NCBI RefSeq assembly: GCF_039872765.1
Contig: NZ_JBDPZC010000002.1
Span: 1-64,000 of the forward strand
DNA: 64,000 nucleotides
Direction: 5' to 3'
DNA from: Roseateles_B flavus
Lineage (GTDB): Bacteria > Pseudomonadota > Gammaproteobacteria > Burkholderiales > Burkholderiaceae_C
The translations under genes were made by a program, and so were the position numbers. Below the pieces are notes generated by a model, which did no database searches, was not told the origin of the DNA, and worked only from the letters and a program-made list of their open reading frames with translations. Positions 17,379 to 25,474 of the stretch are shown piece after piece; the first letter of the stretch is position 1, and every line of letters starts with the position of its first letter.

Positions 17379-18176
17379 TCACGCCCGCGCGCGCAGCCAG
17401 CCCTCCTGCACCCATTGCTGAAGGCAGGCCACCAGCCGCGCGGGGGCCTCAGCCTCGCCCCACTGCGCGACGGCGATCTCGCCAAGGCGGGTCCAGTCGG
17501 CGCCCTCGAACACGGCCTCGACCAGGGCGCCCTCCCCAGGCTCCAGCGAGCGCCAGCGCGTCTCCAGCTGCGGGCGCCAGGCCAGCAGGCGATGGGCCAG
17601 GGGCTCGGGAGCGGGCAGCTCGGGATCGTCCTGCGCCTCGCCGGCCTCGCGCCGCTGCGCGTGGCCGGCCAGCACGGCCCAGGCGGGCTCGATGGCCCAG
17701 TCCAGGGGCAGGCAGCATGCGCTCGCGCGGGGCTGCAGGCGCAATGTCGGCCAGGCCTCGGGGGCCAGCTGCTGCAGAGACTCGATCGCCAGTGCCTCGT
17801 CGTCCGCCGCATCGAAGACGCCGCGCAGGGCCCAGTCCATGCGGGCGACGTCGATGAAGGCGGGGTGGGCCACCTCGGCCTCCGAGGCCATGAAGTCCGC
17901 CAGGCCGACGCCGTACCAGCGGATGGAGGCGAAGCGGGAGGGGCGGGCCTTGATGTAGGCCGCGGCGAGGGCGTCGAAGTCCTCGTCGCCCATGACCTGG
18001 GCCAGCACGGGGTAGTTGTCGCGCAGGGCCTCGACGAGGCGGGCGCGGTAGGCGTGGCGGTAGACGGCCAGGCCGCGCTGCGAGGCCGCGTCCAGCAGGC
18101 CGGCGGGATCGCCGGGCGCCTCGTCCATCAGCAGCGCCTGCATCTGACGCTGGCTCGCGAGCAGGGCGTCGCTCAT
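17379..18176 (-). CDS. bufC: DUF2063 (BufC/HvfC) partner of the MNIO enzyme
   Basis: A 265-residue protein of the DUF2063 family, whose N-terminal half carries the family's DNA-binding-like fold (ALLASQRQMQALLMD, RGLAVYRHAYRARLVEAL, YPVLAQVMGDEDFDALA). Members bind the RiPP precursor and hand it to the DUF692 oxidase. The ATG at 18176 is preceded by AAGGGGG. It follows the DUF692 gene by 70 bases on the same strand. The gap after it (17308-17378) holds a weak hairpin only. Confidence 0.88.
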   Translation of the reverse strand: MSDALLASQRQMQALLMDEAPGDPAGLLDAASQRGLAVYRHAYRARLVEALRDNYPVLAQVMGDEDFDALAAAYIKARPSRFASIRWYGVGLADFMASEAEVAHPAFIDVARMDWALRGVFDAADDEALAIESLQQLAPEAWPTLRLQPRASACCLPLDWAIEPAWAVLAGHAQRREAGEAQDDPELPAPEPLAHRLLAWRPQLETRWRSLEPGEGALVEAVFEGADWTRLGEIAVAQWGEAEAPARLVACLQQWVQEGWLRARA

Positions 18177-18246
18177 TGGGGCCCCCTTTGCAGTGCGTGC
18201 TGTCCCGCCAGGCGGGCCTGAGCCCCTTCGGGCGGCCAGGCGCGGC

Positions 18247-19098
18247 TCATGCGGCCTCCTGCCAGCCCGCCAGCACGCGGCGGGACAGCTGCCGCGCCAG
18301 GTCCAGCTCCTGCAGCAGCTCGGGGAGGGGCGGGATGTGGTCATCGCGCTCGATCATGGTGGGCACGGGGCCCAGGCGCTGCAGGGTGTAGGCATAGAGC
18401 TGCCAGACGGCGTCGCAGATCGGATGGTCGTGGGTGTCGATCAGCAGCTCGCCCTGGTCCTCGTGGCCCGCGAGGTGGATCTGACGCACGCGCTCGGGCG
18501 GCATGGCGTCGATGAAGGCGCGCGGGTCGAAACCGTGGTTGCGGCTGGAGACGTAGACGTTGTTGACGTCCAGCAGCAGCTGCGCACCGCTGCGCTGCAG
18601 CAGCTCGGCAATGAAGTCGGCCTCGCCCATCTCGTCCTGGGCATAGCGCACGTAGCTGGAGACGTTCTCCAGCACCAGCGGGCGGCCCAGCAGCTCCTGG
18701 ACTTCGGCGATGCGCGGCAGCAGGTGGCGCAACGTGGCCTCGGTGTAGGGCAGGGGCAGCAGGTCGTGCAGGCGGCGGTGGTCCACGCCGCCCCAGCAGA
18801 GGTGGTCGGACACCCAGCCCGGCTCGAGGCGCTCGGCCAGGGCGCGCAGCTCGCGCAGGTAGGCGCGGTCCAGCGGGTCGCTGCTGCCGATGGACAGGGA
18901 CACGCCGTGCATCACCACGGGATAGTCGCGGCGCAGGCGCTCCAGGTGGTGCAGGGGCTTGCCGCCGGGCACCAGGTAGTTCTCGGAGATGATCTCCAGC
19001 CACTGCGGGCGCAAGGTCGGGTCCAGGGGCTCGGCGAGCGCCTGGTAGTGCTCGACGCGCAGTCCCAGGCCGAAGCCTTCGATGGGGCGTGCATGCAT
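18247..19098 (-). CDS. bufB: DUF692 multinuclear iron oxidase (MNIO; BufB/HvfB)
   Basis: A 283-residue TIM-barrel enzyme of the DUF692 family (MNIO, as MbnB). These use two or three irons to oxidise cysteines of a RiPP precursor to heterocycles. Metal-ligand motifs are visible in order: SENYL, VMHGVSLSIG, SDHLCWGG, LENVSSYV, LLLDVNNVYVSS, QIHLAGHED and DTHDHP. The precursor gene lies 78 bases upstream and the DUF2063 partner 70 bases downstream, the gene order of bufferin/Hvf operons. Confidence 0.92.
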   Translation of the reverse strand: MHARPIEGFGLGLRVEHYQALAEPLDPTLRPQWLEIISENYLVPGGKPLHHLERLRRDYPVVMHGVSLSIGSSDPLDRAYLRELRALAERLEPGWVSDHLCWGGVDHRRLHDLLPLPYTEATLRHLLPRIAEVQELLGRPLVLENVSSYVRYAQDEMGEADFIAELLQRSGAQLLLDVNNVYVSSRNHGFDPRAFIDAMPPERVRQIHLAGHEDQGELLIDTHDHPICDAVWQLYAYTLQRLGPVPTMIERDDHIPPLPELLQELDLARQLSRRVLAGWQEAA

Positions 19099-19176
19099 GG
19101 GGCTGCTCGTTCAGCAGGGTCGGCCGCCACCGATGACAGCGGGCGGCGCACCGACCCCGGGGAGGGCGGGAAGGGC

Positions 19177-19437
19177 TTACTTCTGGACAGTGCCGCCGGC
19201 CTTCTTGCACTCGGCTTCGGACTTCTTGACCCAGCCCTGGCCCTTGCAGCTGTTGTGGCCCTTGCACTCGTTCTTGGCCGTCTTGCACTCGGACGTGCCC
19301 TTGCAGCTGTTGACGCCCGAGCACTTCACCATGCCGTCGTCAGCCGGCGTGGCGGCCTGGGCGGGCAGGGTGGCAGCGGCGAACAGGGCGGCAGCGGCAG
19401 CGGCGACGGACAGGCCGGTCTTGAGGCTTTGTTGCAT
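19177..19437 (-). CDS. bufA: Bufferin-type Cys-rich RiPP precursor
   Basis: An 86-residue exported peptide. Residues 1-28 are a signal peptide (ends LPAQA region), so the product is secreted by Sec to the periplasm. The mature part has six cysteines (39, 44, 51, 58, 64, 77) in repeats of the type C-K-G-x-N-S-C and is Lys-rich. This matches the precursor family that MNIO/DUF2063 pairs modify into copper-binding thiooxazoles. AGGAGA precedes the ATG at 19437. A likely ECF-type promoter lies about 85 bases upstream. Which cysteines are modified cannot be told. Confidence 0.9.
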   Translation of the reverse strand: MQQSLKTGLSVAAAAAALFAAATLPAQAATPADDGMVKCSGVNSCKGTSECKTAKNECKGHNSCKGQGWVKKSEAECKKAGGTVQK

Positions 19438-19520
19438 GTGATTCTCCTGAGTTTGCTCTGTTGAGATGGGTAGGAGACCCGGCGCGGCGGCCGGGGCCGT
19501 TCGCGTTGGATCTGCGGGTC

Positions 19521-19548
19521 TGTCGCGCACGGCACCGGGAACTTACAC
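19521..19548 (-). promoter_or_regulatory. Putative ECF-sigma-type promoter of the bufferin operon
   Basis: On the minus strand TGTAAG and CGACAG are separated by 16 bases and end about 84 bases before the precursor ATG. An AAC/AAG -35 core with a CGAC/CGTC -10 is typical of ECF sigma factors, which control some bufferin operons. No ECF sigma gene is within the window. Confidence 0.4.
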
Positions 19549-19671
19549 CGCCGCCATCAAAAAAGATGTAACAAGACAGCCCCGCTGCGACCAGGCGCCG
19601 CAGGCGGGCCGCGAGCCGCGCTGCGCAGGGCCCAGACGCCCTAAAGTAGCGGCACGCCGCCGGAGAACGCG

Positions 19672-20595
19672 ATGCTGAAGACCGAAAGCCCGCCGCCCCA
19701 GGGCCCCGCGCTGGACCAGTGCCCGACCCCGCAGCTGCTGGCCTGGCTCGTCGATGACCAGCAGCAGGCCCTGGCCGCCGTGCAGGCCGCCCGGCCACAG
19801 CTGCTGGCCGCGGTGGAGGCCGCCCTGCCCCGCCTGCGTCGCGGCGGTCGCCTGGTCTACGTGGGCGCCGGCACCTCGGGTCGCCTGGGCGTGCTGGACG
19901 GCGTGGAGCTGACGCCCACCTTCAGCTGGCCGCGCGAACGGGCCCTGGGCCTGATGGCGGGCGGCCCGGCCGCCATGTTCGAGGCCCAGGAAGGCGCCGA
20001 GGACGATGCAGACGCCGGCCGGCGCGAGCTGCAGGCCCTCGGCCTCACGCCGGACGACGTGGTGATCGCCCTGGCCGCCTCGGGCGGCACGCCCTATGTG
20101 CTGGGCGCCGTGGCCGCGGCGCGCGAGGCCGGCGCGCTGAGCCTGGGCCTGGCCAACAACGCCGGCACGCCCCTGCTGGCGCAGGCGGACATCGGCATCC
20201 TGCTGGACACCGGCCCCGAGCTGATCGCCGGCAGCACGCGGCTCAAGGCGGGCACGGCCCAGAAGATTGCGCTGAACACGCTCTCCAGCGCCCTGATGGT
20301 GGGCCTGCACCGCGTGCATGGCTGCTGGATGGTGGACATGCGGGCCAGCAATGCCAAGCTGCGCCGCCGCGCCCAGGCGCTGGCCGAGCGAGTGGGCCGG
20401 GCGACGCCGGAGGCGGCGCAGGCGGCGCTGCAGGCCTGCGACGGCGAGCTCAAGCCGGCCCTGCTGATGCTGCGCGCCGGGCTGGACGCCTCCGCAGCGC
20501 GCGCCCCGCTGCAGCGCTGCGAGGGGCATCTGCGCCTCGCGCTGTCGATGTCAGGCCTCCAGGACGATGAGACGGTCCCGTCTGGCAAGACCTGA
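19672..20595 (+). CDS. murQ: N-acetylmuramic acid 6-phosphate etherase
   Basis: MurQ cleaves the lactyl ether of MurNAc-6-phosphate to give GlcNAc-6-phosphate in peptidoglycan recycling. The 307-residue protein has a SIS domain with the family motif GAGTSGRLGVLDGVEL at about residues 63-78, plus LAASGGTPYVLGA and TRLKAGTAQKIALN. GGAG lies 6 bases before the ATG. The dispersed motif supplies the last codons and the TGA stop (G-K-T-stop), so the C-terminal end may have been altered by it. No murP-type PTS gene is adjacent. Confidence 0.93.
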   Translation: MLKTESPPPQGPALDQCPTPQLLAWLVDDQQQALAAVQAARPQLLAAVEAALPRLRRGGRLVYVGAGTSGRLGVLDGVELTPTFSWPRERALGLMAGGPAAMFEAQEGAEDDADAGRRELQALGLTPDDVVIALAASGGTPYVLGAVAAAREAGALSLGLANNAGTPLLAQADIGILLDTGPELIAGSTRLKAGTAQKIALNTLSSALMVGLHRVHGCWMVDMRASNAKLRRRAQALAERVGRATPEAAQAALQACDGELKPALLMLRAGLDASAARAPLQRCEGHLRLALSMSGLQDDETVPSGKT

Positions 20596-20599
20596 CCCC
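20585..20599 (+). repeat. Dispersed 15-bp motif, perfect copy at the murQ stop
   Basis: GCAAGACCTGACCCC; the TGA within it is the murQ stop codon. Confidence 0.85.
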
Positions 20600-20604
20600 A
20601 ATGA

Positions 20605-22026
20605 TCAGCGCCGCGAGCGCCGCACTGCGCCGCCCATCAGCAGCAGTGCGCTCAGTGCCATCGCCAGCGAGGCGGGCTCCGGCACGGCCTTCAGCGCCTG
20701 GGGCACATAGACCGAGCCGGCGAGGTCCGCATCGCTGATGCCGAAGACGTAGAAGTTGTTGGGGCCGGCCGTCTGGGGCAGGAAGTCGTTGTCATTGGCC
20801 ACCCACAGCGTGTGCAGCAGCTGGCCCTTCCAGACCACGTCCTCGCCCCAGCTGAGGCCCTCGATCTTGGCGGGCACGCTCTCGGCGCTGATGCCGACGC
20901 CGGCGCCGATCAGGGTCGAGGCCACATCCAGGAACAGGCTCTTCTTGACGGCGAAGCTGCGCAGGTCGCCCTTCTTGCCGCTGATGTCGGCAGCGCCCTT
21001 GAGGTCGATCTTGAACAGCTTCTTGGTCTTGGCGGCGCTGCCGTCACCCAGGCCGGCGCCGTCGCGCTCGTCCAGGATGAACTCGTGGTCGTTGAGGGCC
21101 AGGATCTCGCTGACGCCGCTGCCGTCGGTCAGCTGGTAGGCGTACTCGTGCGTGGCGCCGCTGGCCACGTCGATGGTGACGATGCGGATGACCTTGTTGC
21201 CGTCCTGCAGCAGCGGGGCCTGCATCACGCCGACCAGGGTCTTGCCGTCGGGCGTCAGGGCCAGGCCCTCCATGCCCTTGTTGGCCACGCGGCCGCTGCT
21301 GTTGACGGGCTTGTCCTCGGCCGCCGTGGTGGTGCCCAGCACCTTCACGCCCAGCTCGGCCGGCAGGGCATAGCTGCGGATGCGCTGGCCGGTGGCGCGG
21401 TCGAACTGGTAGACATAGGGCCCGTATTCATCGCTGATGAAGACGCTTTTGCCGTCATTGGAGACGCGGGCGCCTTCGGGGTCCAGGCGGGCGTTGTCCG
21501 GGCTCAGCGAAGACCTGGCCGGGTCAAAGCCGTCGGAACGGCCCGTGAAGTACTGGCGCGTGGCGGTGTTCTGCGCCGGGGCACCCGCGGGCAGGCCGAA
21601 GGCCGCGCCCGAGCCGTAGGCCAGCGGCGTGGGGCTGGACAGCAGCGTGGTGGCTTGCAGGGTGGGCGTGAGCGTGAAGGGCAGCGCGCCGCCGCCGGCC
21701 AGCTTCAGGTCCATCTGCACGGTGTGGAAGCGGCTGATGTAGGAGGCCGTGTTGTCCACCGCCGGGTTGTAGACCGTGGCATTGGGGCCGCGGTCCGGCA
21801 GGGCAACGAAGGTGTTGCCGCCCGCCCAGGCCAGGGCCGAGCCCATCCCGCCCAGCAGGTCGGCGGGCAGACCGTTCTCCAGGGTGCCGGCCAGGCCGGA
21901 CTTGTCATGCAGGCCCGTGAGCGAGCCGATGGCCAGCAGCGGCGCGGCCTGCGCTGCAGCGGGCAGGGCCAGGCCGAGGCACAGGGCCAGGGTGCGTGGG
22001 AAGGGGATGGGCAGAGGGCGGGACAT
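20605..22026 (-). CDS. Phytase-like esterase with PEP-CTERM sorting signal
   Basis: A 473-residue exported protein of the phytase-like esterase family (a beta-propeller-like fold). Residues 1-27 form a signal peptide (ends AAAQA). Family features: LPDRGPNATVYNP, LDPEGARVSNDGKSVFISDE, YGPYVYQFDRATGQRI and GMEGLALTPDGKTLVG. The C-terminus is VPEP followed by a hydrophobic helix and RRSRR, a PEP-CTERM signal cut by exosortase. The ATG at 22026 begins the signal peptide. The substrate is unknown; phytate is not established. It is convergent with murQ. Confidence 0.87.
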   Translation of the reverse strand: MSRPLPIPFPRTLALCLGLALPAAAQAAPLLAIGSLTGLHDKSGLAGTLENGLPADLLGGMGSALAWAGGNTFVALPDRGPNATVYNPAVDNTASYISRFHTVQMDLKLAGGGALPFTLTPTLQATTLLSSPTPLAYGSGAAFGLPAGAPAQNTATRQYFTGRSDGFDPARSSLSPDNARLDPEGARVSNDGKSVFISDEYGPYVYQFDRATGQRIRSYALPAELGVKVLGTTTAAEDKPVNSSGRVANKGMEGLALTPDGKTLVGVMQAPLLQDGNKVIRIVTIDVASGATHEYAYQLTDGSGVSEILALNDHEFILDERDGAGLGDGSAAKTKKLFKIDLKGAADISGKKGDLRSFAVKKSLFLDVASTLIGAGVGISAESVPAKIEGLSWGEDVVWKGQLLHTLWVANDNDFLPQTAGPNNFYVFGISDADLAGSVYVPQALKAVPEPASLAMALSALLLMGGAVRRSRR

Positions 22027-22147
22027 GGCAAGACTCCAGGCAGGACCAGTCCGGCATCTTTGTGAAGCCCGGTGACAGCGCCATGAAGCGCCCGGCCCGG
22101 CAGCCCCCATGTTCACGGGACAGGGTCAACCCGCCCCGCATGGCCGC

Positions 22148-22813
22148 TCAGCCCCCGAAGACCTTCTTCAGCAGCGCGGAGCCCGTGCCCACCGGGTCGC
22201 GGCGGATCTGCTTCTCTTCCTCGCCGATCATGAAGAAGAGCCCGTCCAGCGCCCGGCGGGTGACGTAGCCCTGGATGTTGGCGTCGTCCTGCTTCACCAG
22301 GCCCAGGCCCGCGGCCTTGCCGGCCACGGCGTTGTACTTGTCGGCCAGGGCCTGCTTCTCGGTCGCGCGGGTCACGATGGGCAGGAAGCGCTCGGTGAGG
22401 GGTGCGCGGGTCTTGGTGGCGAAGAACTGGGTGACGGAGTCATCCCCGCCCTTCACGATCTTCAGGGCGTCTTCCACGCTCATGTTCTTCGCGGCGTTGA
22501 CCAGCAGCACGCGCGCCTCGGGCACGGCAGCCTCGGCGGCACGGTTCATGGCGGTGAGCAGCTCGTCGAGCTTGTGGCCCTGGCCGGTGGCCTTGAGCAG
22601 GCGGGCCGCGCCCTTGAGCGAGTCCGGCAGCTCGATGCGCACACGGTCATCCCCCAGGAAGCCGTCCCGGCGTCCCAGCTGGGCCACGGCCGCCTGCGCG
22701 CCGCGCTCCAGGGCCGCGCGGATGCCGCTGGCGGCCTCGCTCTCCCCCAGGGCCCAGGCGGGCAGCGAAAGCCCCAGGGGCGTGGCGATCAACAGGGTGC
22801 GGCGGTTCAGCAT
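22148..22813 (-). CDS. DUF4197 family exported protein
   Basis: A 221-residue protein with a signal peptide (about 1-22, LNRRTLLIATPLGLSLPAWA; the RR suggests possible Tat export). The rest matches my recollection of DUF4197: SGIRAALERGAQAAVAQLG, VRIELPDSL, LLTAMNRAAEAAVPEA, GGDDSVTQFF and the C-terminal LDGLFFMIGEEEKQIRRDP. The function of the family is not known. No partner is evident. Confidence 0.82.
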   Translation of the reverse strand: MLNRRTLLIATPLGLSLPAWALGESEAASGIRAALERGAQAAVAQLGRRDGFLGDDRVRIELPDSLKGAARLLKATGQGHKLDELLTAMNRAAEAAVPEARVLLVNAAKNMSVEDALKIVKGGDDSVTQFFATKTRAPLTERFLPIVTRATEKQALADKYNAVAGKAAGLGLVKQDDANIQGYVTRRALDGLFFMIGEEEKQIRRDPVGTGSALLKKVFGG

Positions 22814-22873
22814 GGGGCGACTCCTTCGGTGCAGGGGCCCATGCTACTGCGCCCGGGAGCGCCCCGCACGCGC

Positions 22874-22888
22874 GGGGTCAGGTCTTGC
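22874..22888 (-). repeat. Dispersed 15-bp motif, perfect copy at a gene end
   Basis: GGGGTCAGGTCTTGC on the plus strand. Read in the gene direction it gives S-K-T-stop for the DUF5329-like gene, the same use as at murQ. The plus-strand sequence CCCCGC-ACGC-GCGGGG next to it forms a short hairpin. Confidence 0.85.
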
Positions 22889-23246
22889 TGCCACGCAGCT
22901 TCTGCAGCTCCTGGGTCAGCCAGTCCTTGCTCTGCACCGGCGCGGCCGCGGCGCAGCGCACGAGGTAGGGCTTGCCGCTCATGCTGCTGGTGCTGGCGGC
23001 CTGCTGGATGAAGTCCTCGCTGCGCCGGGGTGCGCTGTCGTGCGACTCCAGGTAGTCCAGCTTCTTGAGCAGGTGGCTGCGCGCCTCGGTGCCGCTGTAC
23101 CAGCTGCCGTTGCGGTTGAACTCGCAGCCGGAGTCCTGCAGGCGCTGCAGCAGGCCCTGGATCTCGGTGCGCACGGCCGGCGCTGTAGGTGCGGCCTGGG
23201 CGGCGCCCAGGCTCAGCAGGAGGAGCAGGGTGGAAAGGAGCTTCAT
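22878..23246 (-). CDS. DUF5329-like small exported protein
   Basis: A 122-residue protein with a signal peptide (1-20, SLGAAQA). The body, EIQGLLQRLQDSGCEFNRNGSW, YSGTEARSHLLKKLDYL and SEDFIQQAASTSSMSGKPY, fits DUF5329. The ATG at 23246 follows GGAG at a short distance. The last residues KT and the stop lie inside the dispersed motif. No function is known. Confidence 0.8.
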   Translation of the reverse strand: MKLLSTLLLLLSLGAAQAAPTAPAVRTEIQGLLQRLQDSGCEFNRNGSWYSGTEARSHLLKKLDYLESHDSAPRRSEDFIQQAASTSSMSGKPYLVRCAAAAPVQSKDWLTQELQKLRGSKT

Positions 23247-23276
23247 GACGCCATCATCGCGCAAGCTGCGGCCCCT

Positions 23277-23693
23277 TCAGGAGAAGCGGCCGCGGAAGGA
23301 CGTGCGGCGCTGCTCGCGGCGGGACTTGCGCTCGAAGACATCGCAGGCGTCGCAGCAGTCGCAGGCATCGCCCAGGTCGCAGACGTCGCCCACATCACAG
23401 CCGCTGCAGCTCTCCGCCCCGGGCAGGTCGCAGCCCCCGCAGTCGCAGTCCCCGCGCTGCAGGGCCGGCGGGCGGCGCTGCGGATGCGCCTGCGCATGCA
23501 CCGCCGCGCAGCGCGCCAGGCGTTCGCGAAGCAGCCACAGGCCCGTCCAGCTGCCTTTCCAGCGGATGGCGCGCAGGCCCAGACCCGAGCAGCCCGCGCC
23601 GCCGCAATGCAGGCGGTAGGCGCAGCCATAGCCCTTGCGGGGCGAGAGATGGCGCTGGTAGAGCCGGATCAGGGCCAGCAGCAGCGTGCGCAT
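23277..23693 (-). CDS. yidD: YidD-like protein with Cys-rich C-terminal tail
   Basis: A 138-residue protein. Residues 7-60 resemble YidD (membrane protein insertion efficiency factor): LIRLYQRHLSPRKGYGC, then LRAIRWKGSWTGLWLLRERLARC, with cysteines at 24, 30 and 35 in place of the family's PSC-type sites. Residues 83-117 contain ten cysteines in 35 residues (CDCGGC, CSGCD, CDCCDACD), an acidic metal-binding-like tail absent from typical 70-90 residue YidD. It starts 4 bases after the GNAT stop, so they are in one operon. Assignment to YidD is moderate. Confidence 0.7.
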   Translation of the reverse strand: MRTLLLALIRLYQRHLSPRKGYGCAYRLHCGGAGCSGLGLRAIRWKGSWTGLWLLRERLARCAAVHAQAHPQRRPPALQRGDCDCGGCDLPGAESCSGCDVGDVCDLGDACDCCDACDVFERKSRREQRRTSFRGRFS

Positions 23694-23697
23694 GGGC

Positions 23698-24207
23698 TCA
23701 GGCGGCCAGCGCGCCCAGCCGCTTGCTCATCACCACGCTGCGGTAGACCTTGCCGGGCCACTGCACATGGCTGACGGGCTCGTAGCCGAGACCCTGGTAC
23801 AGCGTGACGAGGTGCGTGGCCGGCTCGGCCGTGTCCAGCGCCAGCTCGCCGAAGCCCTGGCCGCGGGCCCAGTCCTCGCCCGCCTGCATGAGCGCACGCC
23901 CGATGCCATGCCCTTGCAGGCCAGGCTCCACCGCGAACTGGTGCAGGGCGGCCACGCCGGGGCGGGTGAAGTAGGCGCAGTCGTTCTGCGCATAGGTGGG
24001 CTGCAGCAGCACGGTGCCGGCCAGCTGCCCCTCCCAGAAGGCCAGCAGGCAATGGCCGCCGGCCACGCGGCGGGCCGTGGTGGCCTCGTCCTGGTCGACG
24101 GCAGTGTAGTTCAGGCCCAGGGCCGCCAGGCGGGCATAGGCGCGGTGCAGCAGCGCGGTCAGGGCGCTCAGGGAGTCCTCGGGCTGGAGCGGGCGGATCT
24201 GCAGCAT
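23698..24207 (-). CDS. GNAT-family N-acetyltransferase
   Basis: A 169-residue GNAT protein. The acetyl-CoA site is seen as AVEPGLQGHGIGRALM (about 113-128), followed by LALDTAEPATHLVTLYQGLGYE. The ATG at 24207 gives the family's normal N-terminus; the longer frame does not. It lies between the LysE exporter (10-base gap) and YidD-like gene (4-base gap), apparently one operon of four genes. The substrate is unknown. Confidence 0.85.
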   Translation of the reverse strand: MLQIRPLQPEDSLSALTALLHRAYARLAALGLNYTAVDQDEATTARRVAGGHCLLAFWEGQLAGTVLLQPTYAQNDCAYFTRPGVAALHQFAVEPGLQGHGIGRALMQAGEDWARGQGFGELALDTAEPATHLVTLYQGLGYEPVSHVQWPGKVYRSVVMSKRLGALAA

Positions 24208-24217
24208 GGGCGTGGGT

Positions 24218-24847
24218 TCAGCGTTGCACGGTGGCCAGGCGCAGCGCCAGGCCGGCGAAGACGAGGGCGGCGCAGCGGTTGAGCCCGCGCTGCAGGCCCG
24301 GCGAACGGCGCAGCCGCTCGCCCAGCAGGCCGGCCGCAAAGGCGATGCTGCCGAAGGTGATCAGGGTCGCGAGGATGAACACGGCGCCCAGCACCCCCAG
24401 CTGCAGCGCCACGGGGCCGCGGTCGGCGGCCACGAACTGCGGCAACAGGGCGAAGAAGAAGAGCAGCACCTTGGGGTTGCTGAGGTTCATCACGATGCCG
24501 CGCCGATACAGGGCCGACAGCGGCTGGGCCGGGGCCTGCGCGCTGCCCGGCAGCGAGGCAGCGGGTGCGCGCCAGGCGCCCCAGGCCAGGTAGAGCAGGT
24601 AGGCCGCGCCGGCCGCCTTCATCAGGGTGAAGGCCAGGGGTGAGGCGGCCAGCAGCGCCGCCAGGCCCAGGGCCACGGCCGCGGTGTGCACCACGATGCC
24701 CGTGCACAGGCCCAGCACCACGACGAGGCCGGCGCGCCGGCCCTGGGTGGCTGACTGCATCAGCACGAAGAGGTTGTCGGGCCCGGGGGTGAAGCCCAGC
24801 ACGAGGGCGGTTGCCAGGAAGGCCAGCAGGGTGTCGAGGGAAGGCAT
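24218..24847 (-). CDS. LysE/RhtB-family amino acid exporter
   Basis: A 209-residue inner membrane protein with about six TM helices. FTPGPDNLFVLMQSATQGRRAGL (about 19-41) and the central MNLSNPKVLLFFFALLPQF are LysE/RhtB signatures. It would export an amino acid or related compound; specificity is not visible. It is flanked closely by two GNAT genes, suggesting the modified and exported molecules might be related, which is speculation. Confidence 0.9.
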   Translation of the reverse strand: MPSLDTLLAFLATALVLGFTPGPDNLFVLMQSATQGRRAGLVVVLGLCTGIVVHTAAVALGLAALLAASPLAFTLMKAAGAAYLLYLAWGAWRAPAASLPGSAQAPAQPLSALYRRGIVMNLSNPKVLLFFFALLPQFVAADRGPVALQLGVLGAVFILATLITFGSIAFAAGLLGERLRRSPGLQRGLNRCAALVFAGLALRLATVQR

Positions 24848-24859
24848 GGGCGGCGGCGT

Positions 24860-25369
24860 TCAGCGCGGAAGGCCGGCATCATCGCACCCCGCCTCGTCGG
24901 CCGGGCCTGCATGACGCATGGGCAGGAAGGCCAGGCCGTGCTGCCGCTGCGCCGGCCCTTCGGCGACGAAGCCGAAGCGCTCGTAGACCGCCACGGCCGG
25001 CAGCGCGGCGTTGACGGTGAAGCCACCGCGGTGCCCGGCCTCGGCCGCGCCAGCCTGCATCGCCCGCCACAAGCGGCGCGCCAGGCCCTGGCCCTGCCAG
25101 GCCGGCGCCACGAAGAGGTGGAAGAGATGGCTGGTGTCACGGCTGGCGATGAAGCCGGCCAGCGCGCCGCCGGTGGCCTCCAGCACCCAGAAGCGGTAGC
25201 GCGCATCGGCCAGGTAGCCCGCCTCGGCGGAGGCGGACACCGAGGCCAGGAAAGGCTCGGTGCCCGCGCCATCGGGCGACAGGAAGAAGGCCGGCGCGAG
25301 TTCGACGATGAGGGCGCTGATCGCCGCCGCATCGCCCGCCCGGCCCTCGCGGAGCTGCAGCGTGTTCAT
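24860..25369 (-). CDS. GNAT-family N-acetyltransferase
   Basis: A 169-residue GNAT protein and probable first gene of the GNAT-LysE-GNAT-YidD operon. The acetyl-CoA motif is VAPAWQGQGLARRLW, with VNAALPAVAVYERFGF after it. It starts at ATG 25369. The pepO terminator lies just upstream. Substrate unknown. Confidence 0.85.
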   Translation of the reverse strand: MNTLQLREGRAGDAAAISALIVELAPAFFLSPDGAGTEPFLASVSASAEAGYLADARYRFWVLEATGGALAGFIASRDTSHLFHLFVAPAWQGQGLARRLWRAMQAGAAEAGHRGGFTVNAALPAVAVYERFGFVAEGPAQRQHGLAFLPMRHAGPADEAGCDDAGLPR

Positions 25370-25410
25370 GGGCCCAGCTTGCCAGACTCCGGCGGCACGC
25401 CCGCATGCCG

Positions 25411-25425
25411 GGGGTCACGTCTTGC
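25411..25425 (-). repeat. Dispersed 15-bp motif, one-mismatch copy
   Basis: GGGGTCACGTCTTGC in the gap between the GNAT gene and pepO, next to the pepO terminator. Confidence 0.55.
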
Positions 25426-25426
25426 C

Positions 25427-25455
25427 AAAAAAAGAGGGCCGCCGCAGCAGCCCTC
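25427..25455 (-). terminator. Rho-independent terminator of pepO
   Basis: On the minus strand GAGGGCTGC pairs with GCGGCCCTC (one G-T pair) around a 4-base loop, followed by seven T. It lies about 20 bases after the pepO stop. Confidence 0.85.
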
Positions 25456-25474
25456 CGCTCACTTCAGGTCCGGC

